DNA of 64,000 bases from Wenyingzhuangia fucanilytica. GTDB taxonomy: Bacteria > Bacteroidota > Bacteroidia > Flavobacteriales > Flavobacteriaceae. The position numbers were made by a program, and so were the translations under genes. Below, piece after piece: positions 9,024-17,856 of the stretch (its first letter is position 1; each line of letters begins with the position of its first letter). The notes under the pieces were generated by a model, which was not told the origin of the DNA, did no database searches, and saw only the letters and a list, made by a program, of their open reading frames with translations. The stretch covers positions 3,146,501-3,210,500 of the forward strand of contig NZ_CP014224.1 in the NCBI RefSeq assembly GCF_001697185.1. The letters run 5' to 3'.

Positions 9024-9532
9024 TCTTTATACCAACCTGCATATTTAACATAGGCATCAGCAATTCTATTAACTTCTCCTTTTAACAATTCTTCGCTTAA
9101 ATCTTTAATTTTTTTAGCAGGAGTCCCAGCGTATACACTTCCAGACTTTACAATAGTTCCTTTGGTTACTACAGCACCGGCTGCTATAATACAATTAGAT
9201 TCTAATACACAGTCATCCATCACTATGGCTCCCATCCCTATCAACACATTATCATGTATAGTGCAACCATGTACTATGGCATTGTGCCCAACAGAAACTG
9301 AATTCCCAATAGTTGTTGGCGATTTTTGATAGGTTGCATGTACTACAGCTCCATCTTGAATATTTACTTTGTTGCCCATGGTAATTCTATGTACATCTCC
9401 CCTAATCACAGCATTGTACCAAACACTACAATCATCACTCATTGTTACCTCTCCTACAACAACACAATTTTCTGCCAAAAAACAATTTTGTCCAAATTGA
9501 GGTTTATTTCCGTTTAATTCTTTGATAATCAT
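9020..9532 (-). CDS. Gamma-carbonic-anhydrase-like hexapeptide-repeat protein
   Basis: A 170-residue left-handed beta-helix protein of the gamma-CA/YrdA group. I chose the start MIIKELNGNKPQFG rather than six residues earlier because homologues begin this way. Hexapeptide repeats run through the whole protein. The three histidines expected to bind metal are His65 (GAVVHATYQ), His83 and His88 (VGHNAIVHGC), and WYNAVIRGDVHRI is the conserved entry motif. Enzymatic activity is unproven for most of this subgroup. It is convergent with murI (4-bp overlap) and divergent from the HAD gene. Confidence 0.9.
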   Translation of the reverse strand: MIIKELNGNKPQFGQNCFLAENCVVVGEVTMSDDCSVWYNAVIRGDVHRITMGNKVNIQDGAVVHATYQKSPTTIGNSVSVGHNAIVHGCTIHDNVLIGMGAIVMDDCVLESNCIIAAGAVVTKGTIVKSGSVYAGTPAKKIKDLSEELLKGEVNRIADAYVKYAGWYKD

Positions 9533-9587
9533 CTTTAAAGTTTTAATCAAAAATAATATAATTGTAATATTGCAAAAAAGATTCGCC

Positions 9588-9998
9588 GTGTCAATTCCAA
9601 CACATCAAAAAATAATCGCCGTAGATTTTGATGGAACCATTGTAAAAGATGAGTATCCTAAAATTGGTGCACCCCAATTATTCGCTTTTGAAACTTTAAA
9701 AAAACTTCAAGAAAGTGGTTATAGATTAATTCTTTGGACCTTAAGAGAAGGAAAATCATTAGACGAAGCTGTTGCTTTTTGTAAAAAACAGGGGATTGAA
9801 TTCTATGCTGTTAATAAAAACTATCCCGAAGAAGTTGTAAACGATAAAGCCATTCGTAAGCTCCATGCTGATATTTTTATTGATGATAGAAATGTCGGGG
9901 GATTTATTGGTTGGGGAAGAATTTATCAACTTTTCTTTAATGATGAATTACAAATAAATACAAACAAAAAGAAAGGCTTCCTAGGTTTCTTTAAATAA
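9588..9998 (+). CDS. Small HAD-superfamily hydrolase (BT0820-like)
   Basis: A cytoplasmic HAD-type phosphatase of about 136 residues. The nucleophile motif is IIAVDFDGTIVKD near the N-terminus, the second motif is in LILWTLREG, and the acid pair is in HADIFIDDRNVGG. There is little room for a cap domain, as in the small Bacteroides-type hydrolases. The frame is open upstream to 9522, but that codon overlaps the start of the divergent gene; the GTG at 9588 fits the protein better. Substrate unknown. A TAATATTG sequence at 9566-9573 could be part of its promoter. Confidence 0.8.
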   Translation: MSIPTHQKIIAVDFDGTIVKDEYPKIGAPQLFAFETLKKLQESGYRLILWTLREGKSLDEAVAFCKKQGIEFYAVNKNYPEEVVNDKAIRKLHADIFIDDRNVGGFIGWGRIYQLFFNDELQINTNKKKGFLGFFK

Positions 9999-10012
9999 AT
10001 ATTATCTTTGCA

Positions 10013-10020
10013 TTCCATAA
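10013..10020 (+). promoter_or_regulatory. -7 promoter box upstream of map
   Basis: TATCTTTG is a perfect TAnnTTTG match, ending 9 bp before the map ATG and followed by GC, as often seen in flavobacteria. No convincing -33 TTG is visible, so only the -7 element is supported. Confidence 0.45.
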
Positions 10021-10029
10021 AACAGGACT

Positions 10030-10848
10030 ATGATTACCATTAAAACCCTTGAAGAAATTGAATTGATGCGTGAAAGTGCGCTAATAGTTTCTAAAACTTT
10101 AGGAATGCTTGCCAAAGAAGTAAAACCAGGAGTAACCACTCTTGAGTTAGATAAAATGGCAGAAACTTTTATTAGAGATCATGGGGCAGAACCTGGGTTT
10201 TTAGGGTTATATGATTTTCCTAATACTTTATGTATGAGTCCTAACGAACAAGTGGTACATGGTATTCCAAACAACACTCCTTTGGTTGAGGGGGATATTA
10301 TTTCTATTGACTGTGGGGCTTTAAAAAATGGATTTTATGGAGACCACGCCTATACTTTTGAAGTAGGTGAAGTTGCTCCAGAAATAAAAAGATTATTAGA
10401 AATTACCAAACAAAGTTTATATGTTGGTATTGAACAGTTCAAAGCTGGAAACAGAGTTGGAGATGTTGGTTATGCCATACAAAAATATACCGAAGACAAC
10501 GGATATGGAGTAGTAAGAGAATTGGTTGGTCACGGATTAGGAAGAGAAATGCACGAAGATCCTCAAATGCCAAACTATGGTAAACGAGGAAGAGGTAAAA
10601 AATTTGTTGATGGAATGGTAGTTGCCATAGAACCTATGACCAATTTAGGAACTAAAGACATTGTTCAATTAAATGATGGTTGGAGTATTTTAACCAAAGA
10701 TGGAAAAGCTTCGGCTCATTTTGAACACGACGTTGCCATTGTTAACGGAAAACCAGAAATACTTTCTACTTTTAAATATGTTAATGATGCCTTAGGTATT
10801 GTTACTGATGTTGAAGACAAGTATAGAGCAAAGCCTTATGGCGCTTAA
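10030..10848 (+). CDS. map: Type I methionine aminopeptidase
   Basis: Removes the initiator methionine from nascent proteins. All expected residues are present: His78 (VVHGIP), metal ligands Asp94 (SIDCGA), Asp105 (YGDHAYTF), His168 (LVGHGLGREMHEDP), Glu201 (AIEPM) and Glu232 (HFEHDVAI). Length 272 is normal for the Bacteroidota type, slightly longer than E. coli Map because of a C-terminal tail. A methyltransferase gene follows 3 bp later, so the two are probably co-transcribed. Confidence 0.96.
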   Translation: MITIKTLEEIELMRESALIVSKTLGMLAKEVKPGVTTLELDKMAETFIRDHGAEPGFLGLYDFPNTLCMSPNEQVVHGIPNNTPLVEGDIISIDCGALKNGFYGDHAYTFEVGEVAPEIKRLLEITKQSLYVGIEQFKAGNRVGDVGYAIQKYTEDNGYGVVRELVGHGLGREMHEDPQMPNYGKRGRGKKFVDGMVVAIEPMTNLGTKDIVQLNDGWSILTKDGKASAHFEHDVAIVNGKPEILSTFKYVNDALGIVTDVEDKYRAKPYGA

Positions 10849-10851
10849 TTA

Positions 10852-11619
10852 ATGAGTCTTTTTAAAACCATATTAAACACTATTCCAAGACCTTGGTTAA
10901 TTAAAGCTAGCTTATTAGCCAAACCTGTTTTAGCTATTTACTATAAAGGAACTACTTACACAGATCCTATTGATTCAAAATCATACAGAAAGTTTCTTCC
11001 TTATGGTTACGAAAACCAAAGAGAAAACGTATTAGCTCCCGGTACTTTGTCTTTAGAAAGGCATAGATTATTATGGTTATATCTTAATCGTCATTCAGAT
11101 TTTTTTAAAAGTTCTAAAAAAGTTTTACACGTGGCACCAGAACAGTGTTTTCATAAACTTTTTAAAAAACAACAAAATTTAGATTATACCACAACTGATT
11201 TATTCTCGCCTTTGGCAGATGTTAAAGCAGATATTTGTGATTTGCCTTTTAAAGACAATAGTTACGATATTATATTTTGTAATCACGTATTAGAACATAT
11301 TGTAGATGACACCAAAGCAATGTCTGAATTATACCGAGTGTTAAAACCTGGTGGATGGGGAATTTTTCAAATTCCACAAAATGTAAACAAAAAGAATACC
11401 TACGAAGATTTTAGTATTACTAGTCCAGAAGAACGTAGAAAACACTTTGGACAGTATGATCATGTAAGAGTTTACGGTTTAGATTATTTTGACAGATTAT
11501 CAAAAATTGGTTTTGAGGTAAAACAATTTAAAGTTGTTGATCATTTCTCTGAAGCAGAAATTCAGAAATACGCTTTAATGAAGAACGAAATTTTACCTAT
11601 TTGCTTTAAACCATCATAA
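10852..11619 (+). CDS. Class I SAM-dependent methyltransferase
   Basis: A 255-residue methyltransferase of unknown substrate. The SAM-binding fold is seen in VLHVAPEQCFHKLF (an atypical motif I), DVKADICDLPFKDNSYDIIFCNHVLEHI (acidic loop and motif IV) and LYRVLKPGGWGIFQIPQ (motif VI). It resembles the methyltransferase 11 family. It lies 3 bp after map. Its stop codon is immediately adjacent to the stop of the convergent apbE gene, with no terminator between. Confidence 0.85.
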   Translation: MSLFKTILNTIPRPWLIKASLLAKPVLAIYYKGTTYTDPIDSKSYRKFLPYGYENQRENVLAPGTLSLERHRLLWLYLNRHSDFFKSSKKVLHVAPEQCFHKLFKKQQNLDYTTTDLFSPLADVKADICDLPFKDNSYDIIFCNHVLEHIVDDTKAMSELYRVLKPGGWGIFQIPQNVNKKNTYEDFSITSPEERRKHFGQYDHVRVYGLDYFDRLSKIGFEVKQFKVVDHFSEAEIQKYALMKNEILPICFKPS

Positions 11620-12639
11620 TTATTCTACAAATTGTAGGTTAGAACTTGCAAACGTTTTTAGTTCATCGTTTTCTATATATATAAAGTAAACTTTCATTTC
11701 TTTATGTGTTAAAGCTAAAGCTTTTGCTTTCTCAAACCCCATAGCCATAAAAGCTGTAGCATAAGCATCTACCTCTCCACAAGAAACAGGAGCAATAACA
11801 GAAACACTTAACAAATCTGTTTGGGCAGGAACACCTGTTTTAGGGTTAAAAGTATGAGCAATTTTTTTACCTGTAATGCTATCTAACCTAAACTTTCTGT
11901 AATTACCAGAAGTTGCAATCGCTTCATTATTTAACATGGTTATCTTTTGTAAACTTCTAGTTCCATCAAAATTTGGCTCTTCAATACCAACAGACCATAA
12001 TTTATTATTCTTATTTACTCCTCTAGCCCTAATCTCTCCACCAATTTCAATCAAATAATTTTTAACGTTTTTACTTTCTAAAAACTCCCCTACCAAATCT
12101 ACCCCATAACCCTTTGCGGTAGCGTTAAAATCAAAAGTGATATTAGAATTTTGCTTTACAATAGTATCTTCTTTTAGCATCACTTTATCAAAACCTACAT
12201 ATTGCATTAGGCTATCTATTTCGTGAGTAGAAGGATGTTTATTAGATTTATGAGGGCCAAATCCCCAAGCATTTACCATTTTCCCAACCGTAGGATCAAA
12301 ATAACCATCAGTCTCTTTAAATATTTTTTTTGATAATTTAAAAACATTTACAAAATCACCATCCACCTTAAGAACTGATAATCCGCTATTTAAGCTACTT
12401 ATTAATGATTCACCATGATAAGTAGATAAAGAATTATTCATTTTTTGGAATAATTCTTCAATATCGGCACTATAATTGTTACTATTAGTGTCGAAGTATT
12501 GAATGTGAAAAGTAGTGCCGAACACGCTACCTTTTAATTTTTGATATTTTACCTTCTTTTCGGTACAAGCAACTGTTAAAAAAACAATAAATGCAAAAAA
12601 TAATGTTTTTAATAAGTTATTAACAATTGTTTGCTTCAT
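11620..12639 (-). CDS. apbE: FAD:protein FMN transferase (lipoprotein)
   Basis: ApbE attaches FMN covalently to threonine of target flavoproteins (such as NqrB/C or RnfD/G) outside the cytoplasmic membrane. The lipobox is TVAC with Cys25. Family motifs are FDFNATAKGYGVDLVGEFL (a variant of DLGGIAKGYAVD), IEIGGEIRARG, TSGNYRKF, AHTFNPKTG and DAYATAFMAMG. Length 339 is normal. No nqr or rnf genes lie nearby, so the substrate protein is encoded elsewhere. Confidence 0.94.
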   Translation of the reverse strand: MKQTIVNNLLKTLFFAFIVFLTVACTEKKVKYQKLKGSVFGTTFHIQYFDTNSNNYSADIEELFQKMNNSLSTYHGESLISSLNSGLSVLKVDGDFVNVFKLSKKIFKETDGYFDPTVGKMVNAWGFGPHKSNKHPSTHEIDSLMQYVGFDKVMLKEDTIVKQNSNITFDFNATAKGYGVDLVGEFLESKNVKNYLIEIGGEIRARGVNKNNKLWSVGIEEPNFDGTRSLQKITMLNNEAIATSGNYRKFRLDSITGKKIAHTFNPKTGVPAQTDLLSVSVIAPVSCGEVDAYATAFMAMGFEKAKALALTHKEMKVYFIYIENDELKTFASSNLQFVE

Positions 12640-12666
12640 AAGAGTAGGTTTTTATTAGAAAGTTTT

Positions 12667-12674
12667 TATATTTG
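12667..12674 (+). promoter_or_regulatory. -7 promoter box for ompA-like gene
   Basis: TATATTTG, a perfect TAnnTTTG match, 26 bp before the ATG of the OmpA lipoprotein gene in the divergent apbE/ompA intergenic region. No -33 TTG at the usual distance. Confidence 0.42.
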
Positions 12675-12700
12675 TTCAAAAATAATACATTTTATAGACC

Positions 12701-13546
12701 ATGAAAAAAGTTTTGATATTAATCGCATCAGTTTCGTTATTAGCTACTTCTTGTGTATCTAAGAAAAAGTATACTGATTTACAAGCAGAATTAGGAGACA
12801 AATTAGCAACTACAGAAAAAGCTTTAGCAGATTCTAAAGTAGACTTAGGTGCAGCTGAAAACAAAGTAGCTTCTTTAGAAGACAGAATTAAGTTTTTAGA
12901 GAAAGGAAATGAAAAATACTTAGAAAACGTTGACAATTTAATTGCAATGTCTAAGTCTGCAACAGAAAACATGAGATCTACTTTATCTCAATTACAACAA
13001 AAGGATGAGTACATTAAGTACATCCAAGAAGCTAACTCTAAGAAAGATTCTATCAACTTAGCTGTAGCTTTCAACTTAAAGAAAATTTTACCTAACGGTT
13101 TAAACGACGAAGACATTTCTGTTAACATCGAAGGAACTAAAGTATTTATCTCTATTGCAGATAAATTATTATTCAACTCTGGATCTTACAGAATTTCTAA
13201 GAGAGCTGAATCTATCTTAAAGAAAGTTGGAGCAGTAGTTAACGAATACCCTAACATGGATGTTATGGTTGAAGGTCACACTGATAACCAAACAGTAAAA
13301 GAAGGTGCTGCTGTTAAAGATAACTGGGATTTATCTGTACAACGTTCTGCTGCTGTAGTTCGTGAGTTACAATCTAAGTACGACGTTTTACCTGCTAGAT
13401 TAATTGCTGCTGGTAGAGCTGAATATGCTCCAGTTGTAGAAAACAGTTCTGCTGAAAACAGATCTAAAAACAGAAGAACAAAAATTATCATCATGCCTAA
13501 ATTAGATGAGTTCTTTGAATTATTAGATACTCCTGCTGCAAACTAA
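12701..13546 (+). CDS. OmpA-family peptidoglycan-binding lipoprotein
   Basis: An outer-membrane lipoprotein that probably tethers the outer membrane to peptidoglycan. Lipobox ATSC with Cys18, then a coiled coil (residues ~25-120), then an OmpA C-terminal domain with VEGHTDNQTV, the WDLSVQRSAAVVREL helix, LIAAGRAEYAPV and NRSKNRRTKIII. Length 281. A paralogue lies at 19.2-20.1 kb. Codon choice is unusually uniform (many TTA, AAC, TCT codons), as expected for a highly expressed gene; it has its own -7 box and terminator. Confidence 0.93.
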   Translation: MKKVLILIASVSLLATSCVSKKKYTDLQAELGDKLATTEKALADSKVDLGAAENKVASLEDRIKFLEKGNEKYLENVDNLIAMSKSATENMRSTLSQLQQKDEYIKYIQEANSKKDSINLAVAFNLKKILPNGLNDEDISVNIEGTKVFISIADKLLFNSGSYRISKRAESILKKVGAVVNEYPNMDVMVEGHTDNQTVKEGAAVKDNWDLSVQRSAAVVRELQSKYDVLPARLIAAGRAEYAPVVENSSAENRSKNRRTKIIIMPKLDEFFELLDTPAAN

Positions 13547-13579
13547 TTTGTAGATAAGATTTACATAAAACAATATTTA

Positions 13580-13606
13580 AAACCCTGCTAATAGCAGGGT
13601 TTTTTT
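13580..13606 (+). terminator. Intrinsic terminator after ompA-like gene
   Basis: Perfect 10-bp stem, AAACCCTGCT (13580-13589) with 13593-13602 around a 3-nt loop, with T continuing to 13606. It lies 33 bp after the stop codon. The next open frame would extend back into it through a TTG at 13605, which I reject as a start. Confidence 0.92.
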
Positions 13607-13625
13607 GTACCTAAAAGTTTTATAT

Positions 13626-14345
13626 ATGAATAAGCCACCATCAAACAAAGAGATCAAAACCATTGCTTCTCACTTAAGAAAACCTGTGAGAGTTAAAGGT
13701 GTTGAAGTTGCTAATATGATGAATGAAGGTAACTTACCTATGAACTTACACACCTTGGCTGTTCTAAATGCAGAACCAAAAGATCATATCTTAGAAATAG
13801 GAATGGCAAATGGATATTTTGTTAAGCATCTTTTAAACGGAACACGCGATATAAAATATATTGGTTTAGACTACTCGGAAACAATGATTGTCGAAGCAAG
13901 AAAATTAAATTCTAAATATATTGAACAAGGTACTGCTGACTTTATCCAAGGAGACATTCATCAACTACCTTTTAAAGATAAAGTTTTTGATAAACTTTTT
14001 ACGATCAATACTTTTTACTTTTGGGAAGACATCCGTGAGGTATTGAACGAAATAAAACGAGTGTTAAAACCAAATGGAGTCTTTATATTGTCTATTAGAC
14101 CTAAACATAACATGGAGACAATTCCAGTGACTAAATTCAACTTTAAATTACTAGAAACCATAAATATTATAGAAATACTAAAAACTGCTGGTTTTGATCA
14201 AATTGAAAAAACAGAAATCATAGAACCAGAACAAGAGAGATGGGGTAAATCTTTTACTAGAGAAACCGTGATTTTAAAATGTAAAATAGAACAAATAAAA
14301 AAACGTCTTGTTTTCACAAGACGTTTTTTTATTTCTAGAACTTGA
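13626..14345 (+). CDS. Class I SAM-dependent methyltransferase (UbiE-like fold)
   Basis: A 239-residue methyltransferase with motif I HILEIGMANGYFVKHLL, acidic loop IKYIGLDYSETMI, QGDIHQLPFKDKVFDK and EIKRVLKPNGVFILSI. Substrate unknown. Start at ATG 13626, because the in-frame TTG at 13605 lies in the preceding terminator. Its last ~16 codons are encoded by a bidirectional terminator (14297-14330), and its stop overlaps the 3' end of the convergent beta-barrel gene by 11 bp, so the C-terminal KKRLVFTRRFFISRT is a by-product of hairpin sequence. Confidence 0.83.
   Translation: MNKPPSNKEIKTIASHLRKPVRVKGVEVANMMNEGNLPMNLHTLAVLNAEPKDHILEIGMANGYFVKHLLNGTRDIKYIGLDYSETMIVEARKLNSKYIEQGTADFIQGDIHQLPFKDKVFDKLFTINTFYFWEDIREVLNEIKRVLKPNGVFILSIRPKHNMETIPVTKFNFKLLETINIIEILKTAGFDQIEKTEIIEPEQERWGKSFTRETVILKCKIEQIKKRLVFTRRFFISRT
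14297..14330. terminator. Bidirectional intrinsic terminator inside the 3' end of a CDS
   Basis: The arms at 14297-14310 and 14317-14330 pair perfectly over 14 bp (A7 plus ACGTCTTG core against its complement plus T7) around a 6-nt loop. A-run and T-run flank it symmetrically, so it can end the methyltransferase transcript rightward and the beta-barrel transcript leftward. It lies before the methyltransferase stop codon, so it is translated. Confidence 0.9.
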
Positions 14346-15699
14346 TACTAACGCCAATATAAGGCCTTACTTGATGTATTGCTTTAAAAGAACCATTCTC
14401 TTTTTCTGCAAAGGTCCATTGATAATCAACTCCTGTTTCCATAAACTTATTAAGTCTATAAGTCACCAATAAATTTGCTAATGAACGTTGATCTAATTTA
14501 AAAGCATCACCCAAATCGTTTAACTGTGCTTTTAAATATTTACCTCTTGCTCTAAATTTTCCTATTTCTTTAGTCTGTAAATTAATTCCTACAATTGCTC
14601 CTCTATTACTGTCTTCTAAATTATCTGGCAATAATAACTCTCCTTCTATTTTTACTACACTAAGAATTTCACTTCCTAATTTACCGTAGATACCTTGAGA
14701 TTTTTCGGCACCTATAAGCTCCATCAACCTAACATCTTTATTAATTTCATAAGCAAAATTAAAAAACTGTGGAATGTAATTATCACCATACCATTGTCTT
14801 TCTATTCTAGCATTTACGTGAAATATATTAGCCACAAATTTAAAATGAGCCTCTAATCCTGTAGCAAAACCACTACCCGAACCATAACTAGCATTTATAT
14901 CATAGTCTCCAGGATTGTCTGAAATATCTTTGGCCAATGCATCATTTTCGTTCAACTTTGTGTATTGCATATCCCAAGTTAGTTGAAGTAAGGCATTTTT
15001 TAACAAAATAGCACCAACATCAAATCCAAAAGCACTGTTTCCATCTCTTGTAAATCTTGTTGATGGAATAGTTCCTCCTGCAGAGTTTTGTTCGTAATCA
15101 TCTTTATCACTAGCAAAACTCACCCCAAATTCAATAGTTTTTACCACAGGAATATTTGTTTTTCCAAACGGTCTATAATAAGGTCTTACTGCAAATAGTT
15201 TTTGAGAACCATTAAAATTTAAATCGCTATAAATAGCCTCTAAACCCAAAATTTCTTTAAAAGTTACATCAGCACTAATTCCCACCTTTCTTCGCTCAAA
15301 AGACACTGAATTGCTGTAATTCCCCAACATAGCACCATAACCTAGTTGCTCCCCTGTCATATCTCCTAGTTTTACATAAACAGGATCTTGTTTCTTTTTA
15401 CCATAACTTAAATATCTTACCATACGTAAAATACCAACTCCGTTATTAAATTCCTCTGTTCTCATTTCACCATTACTAGCGTTAAACAAAAGAGGAACAT
15501 CTAAACCTAGCCCAAATTTTCCAAAAGAAAACTCTGGCTGAACCCTCATTCCAATAAAGGTTTGATCCCCAATGCTTGTCACCCCTAAGTTTGCAGAAAT
15601 ACTATTTTCATTTTCAAAAGCACTTTCAAATCCATCTTGCGAAAATGCAACATGACTAAAAAACAATAACATCAATAAAACCCTAAATGAACTTTTCAT
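14335..15699 (-). CDS. Outer-membrane beta-barrel protein of unknown function
   Basis: A 454-residue protein with a signal peptide (MKSSFRVLLMLLFFSHVAFSQ) and many alternating amphipathic strands, ending in YIGVSIKF with a C-terminal Phe, the BAM recognition feature. Segments such as LGVTSIGDQTFIGMRVQPEFSF and VRPYYRPFGKTNIPVV suggest a 14-18-strand barrel. I do not recognise a named family. It is monocistronic between a shared terminator and the promoter region of the ABC ATPase gene. Porin, transporter or structural roles are all possible. Confidence 0.75.
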   Translation of the reverse strand: MKSSFRVLLMLLFFSHVAFSQDGFESAFENENSISANLGVTSIGDQTFIGMRVQPEFSFGKFGLGLDVPLLFNASNGEMRTEEFNNGVGILRMVRYLSYGKKKQDPVYVKLGDMTGEQLGYGAMLGNYSNSVSFERRKVGISADVTFKEILGLEAIYSDLNFNGSQKLFAVRPYYRPFGKTNIPVVKTIEFGVSFASDKDDYEQNSAGGTIPSTRFTRDGNSAFGFDVGAILLKNALLQLTWDMQYTKLNENDALAKDISDNPGDYDINASYGSGSGFATGLEAHFKFVANIFHVNARIERQWYGDNYIPQFFNFAYEINKDVRLMELIGAEKSQGIYGKLGSEILSVVKIEGELLLPDNLEDSNRGAIVGINLQTKEIGKFRARGKYLKAQLNDLGDAFKLDQRSLANLLVTYRLNKFMETGVDYQWTFAEKENGSFKAIHQVRPYIGVSIKF

Positions 15700-15802
15700 A
15701 GTTTTAAATTTTTAAGTTAACATATGTTAAATTAAAAGAAACAAATCATATAAACAAAGGAATTAGATAATTTCGTTATTTATTAGTCCATCACATAAAG
15801 CT

Positions 15803-15810
15803 TATATTTG
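15803..15810 (+). promoter_or_regulatory. -7 promoter box for ABC ATPase gene
   Basis: TATATTTG is a perfect TAnnTTTG match 18 bp upstream of the ATG at 15829. The longer frame starting at 15808 would begin inside this box, which supports the later start. No clear -33 element. Confidence 0.42.
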
Positions 15811-15828
15811 CCATTCAACTTGATATTT

Positions 15829-16770
15829 ATGCTAGAAATTAAAAATGTTTCTTACGCTTATACAGCAAAAAAACCTGTTTTAAAAAATATTGATTTTACA
15901 GTTAGTAAAGGGGAGTACATTGCGCTTTTAGGAGAAAGTGGCTGTGGTAAAAGTACTTTGCTAGAGCTTATTTATGGTTTGATGGACATTGAAGATGGTG
16001 AAGTTTTATACCATGGAAAAAAATTATTAGGCCCTAAATACCATTTAATTCCTGGGCATCCTTTTATGAAATATTTGGCTCAAGATTTTAGTTTGATGCC
16101 TTATACTACCGCTGCTGAAAATGTTGGTGAATTTTTATCGAATATTTACAAAGACAAAAAAAATGCTAGAATTCAAGAACTACTAGAAGTGGTAGATATG
16201 GTTGATTTTGCTCACATAAAAGTAAAAAACTTAAGTGGTGGTCAAAAACAAAGAATTGCCATTGCTCGTGTTTTAGCTAAAGAACCAGAAATATTATTAC
16301 TAGACGAACCTTTTAGTCACATCGATAATTTTAGAAAGAACAATTTAAGAAGAAGTCTTTTTAATTATTTAAAAAAGCAAAAAATAACCTGCGTGGTTGC
16401 TACACACGATAGTACTGACGCCCTTTCTTTTGCAGATAAATTGTATTTAATTAGAGATCAAGAAATTATTTCAAAGGGTACGCCAGAAGAAATATACTTT
16501 AATCCTAAAAATAAATACATCGCATCCTTTTTTAATGAAGTTAGCGAGATCTCAAATAAAGAAATTGGCATCAACAAAGAGGGTAATGCTATTCTTTACC
16601 CAGAACAAATTAATATTGTTGAAAAATCAGACATTAAAGCTATTGTAGATCAAAGCTATTTTAAAGGGAACCATTACTTAGTTGAAGCTTTTATAAACAA
16701 AACTCCTTTGATTATAAAAAGTGACAGATCTTATGAAAAAAACAGCGAAGTATTTATAGAAATTAATTAA
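15829..16770 (+). CDS. ABC transporter ATP-binding protein (PotA/CysA-like, orphan)
   Basis: A 313-residue ATPase subunit. Walker A GESGCGKST at 35-43, signature LSGGQKQR at 135-142, Walker B ILLLDEP near 155-161 and H-loop His193 (ATHDS). After residue ~235 a TOBE-like beta domain follows, as in ATPases of spermidine, sulfate, maltose or iron uptake systems. There is no permease or binding protein gene next to it, so partner and substrate are unknown. Its 3' end overlaps the convergent DUF4837 gene by 8 bp. Confidence 0.9.
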   Translation: MLEIKNVSYAYTAKKPVLKNIDFTVSKGEYIALLGESGCGKSTLLELIYGLMDIEDGEVLYHGKKLLGPKYHLIPGHPFMKYLAQDFSLMPYTTAAENVGEFLSNIYKDKKNARIQELLEVVDMVDFAHIKVKNLSGGQKQRIAIARVLAKEPEILLLDEPFSHIDNFRKNNLRRSLFNYLKKQKITCVVATHDSTDALSFADKLYLIRDQEIISKGTPEEIYFNPKNKYIASFFNEVSEISNKEIGINKEGNAILYPEQINIVEKSDIKAIVDQSYFKGNHYLVEAFINKTPLIIKSDRSYEKNSEVFIEIN

Positions 16771-17767
16771 ACTTTATTGTTTTTAATATGGCTTCTAACT
16801 CAAAAACAAAATCTCTTTTGTTTACTGATGGAGCATAATTAAACCCTTCTATCACAAGTACTCTATTGTTCTTTTCATCAATAATAGAATAATTTAAAAA
16901 AGGTCCTGCACTAAAAGCACCAAAAACCTCCCAAGTTCCTCTGCTTTCATATGCTTTTTTTCCATCAATGGTGGTAATTTTAACGCTTGGCTTTCTAGCA
17001 GCCTCGGTAATCATGTACATTTTATCTACATCATTCCCTCTAATATACATTTTACCAATACTATCTCTATTCTTAATCATTTGCTCTAAAAACGGCTTAT
17101 TTTCATCAAAAAGAGAAACTTGATATGCTATAATATTATTAGTTTGATCTCCAGAAGCAATTCCTCCTGAAATATGACTACGCATCCACATAAAAGAACC
17201 TAAAGTATCTATTACTGTTCTGTATTTATTAGGAATATCCATACTTACTCCTAATTTTTCTAGAGCGTTAATTTTTTGTGAACGCTTATTTTTTTGAAAC
17301 TCTTCTTGAACAGATTTTAAATCCTCATCCTTAAAAGTATTTACAATTTCATTTGCTTTTTCATGGATCAAAGTCACCAATTCTTCTGTTGTAGGCGCTT
17401 TAACCTCTAAAATAGTTTGTGGTTGAGCATACTTGTCTGATGATGATTGAAAAACTTCTTTATCCGCTAATTGTAAAAACAGTAAGTTTCTACTATTCTT
17501 AAACATTTTGGTAAAAGCACTTCCTGGAATGGTAGAAACTCCAAATTGATATTCGGTTTGTGGTAAGCCTGCAATAGGTTGTTGAATTACCTCTCTAAGT
17601 GCTTTCCCAGCTTCACCTTTCCAAACCTCAGGTTCAACTACTACTATTACATGATTAATTCTTCCTGTGGAACCCGGCTTCATATAATCATTGTTACTTT
17701 TTTTACCCTCTTTACCTCCACAGGCAACAATTAGTAAAAACGTAAATAATGTAAAAATCTTTTTCAT
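16763..17767 (-). CDS. DUF4837 family lipoprotein
   Basis: A 334-residue lipoprotein found widely in Bacteroidota; function unknown. I start at the ATG at 17767, which gives a normal signal MKKIFTLFTFLLIVACGG with lipobox Cys16; six more residues are open upstream. Recognisable segments are GRINHVIVVVEPEVWKGEAG near the start, the SRNLLFLQLADKEVF block and the C-terminal GFNYAPSVNKRDFVFELEAI. It is convergent with the ABC ATPase gene (8-bp overlap) and lies downstream of the mltD-like gene on the same strand. Confidence 0.85.
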   Translation of the reverse strand: MKKIFTLFTFLLIVACGGKEGKKSNNDYMKPGSTGRINHVIVVVEPEVWKGEAGKALREVIQQPIAGLPQTEYQFGVSTIPGSAFTKMFKNSRNLLFLQLADKEVFQSSSDKYAQPQTILEVKAPTTEELVTLIHEKANEIVNTFKDEDLKSVQEEFQKNKRSQKINALEKLGVSMDIPNKYRTVIDTLGSFMWMRSHISGGIASGDQTNNIIAYQVSLFDENKPFLEQMIKNRDSIGKMYIRGNDVDKMYMITEAARKPSVKITTIDGKKAYESRGTWEVFGAFSAGPFLNYSIIDEKNNRVLVIEGFNYAPSVNKRDFVFELEAILKTIKFN

Positions 17768-17856
17768 AATAGTGTATTTTATCAATAACCAAGTGTTTTT
17801 CTAGCTTAGAATCTATGCCTCAAAGATTGTTCCACGATGCCAGAAAAGTTTATGCT

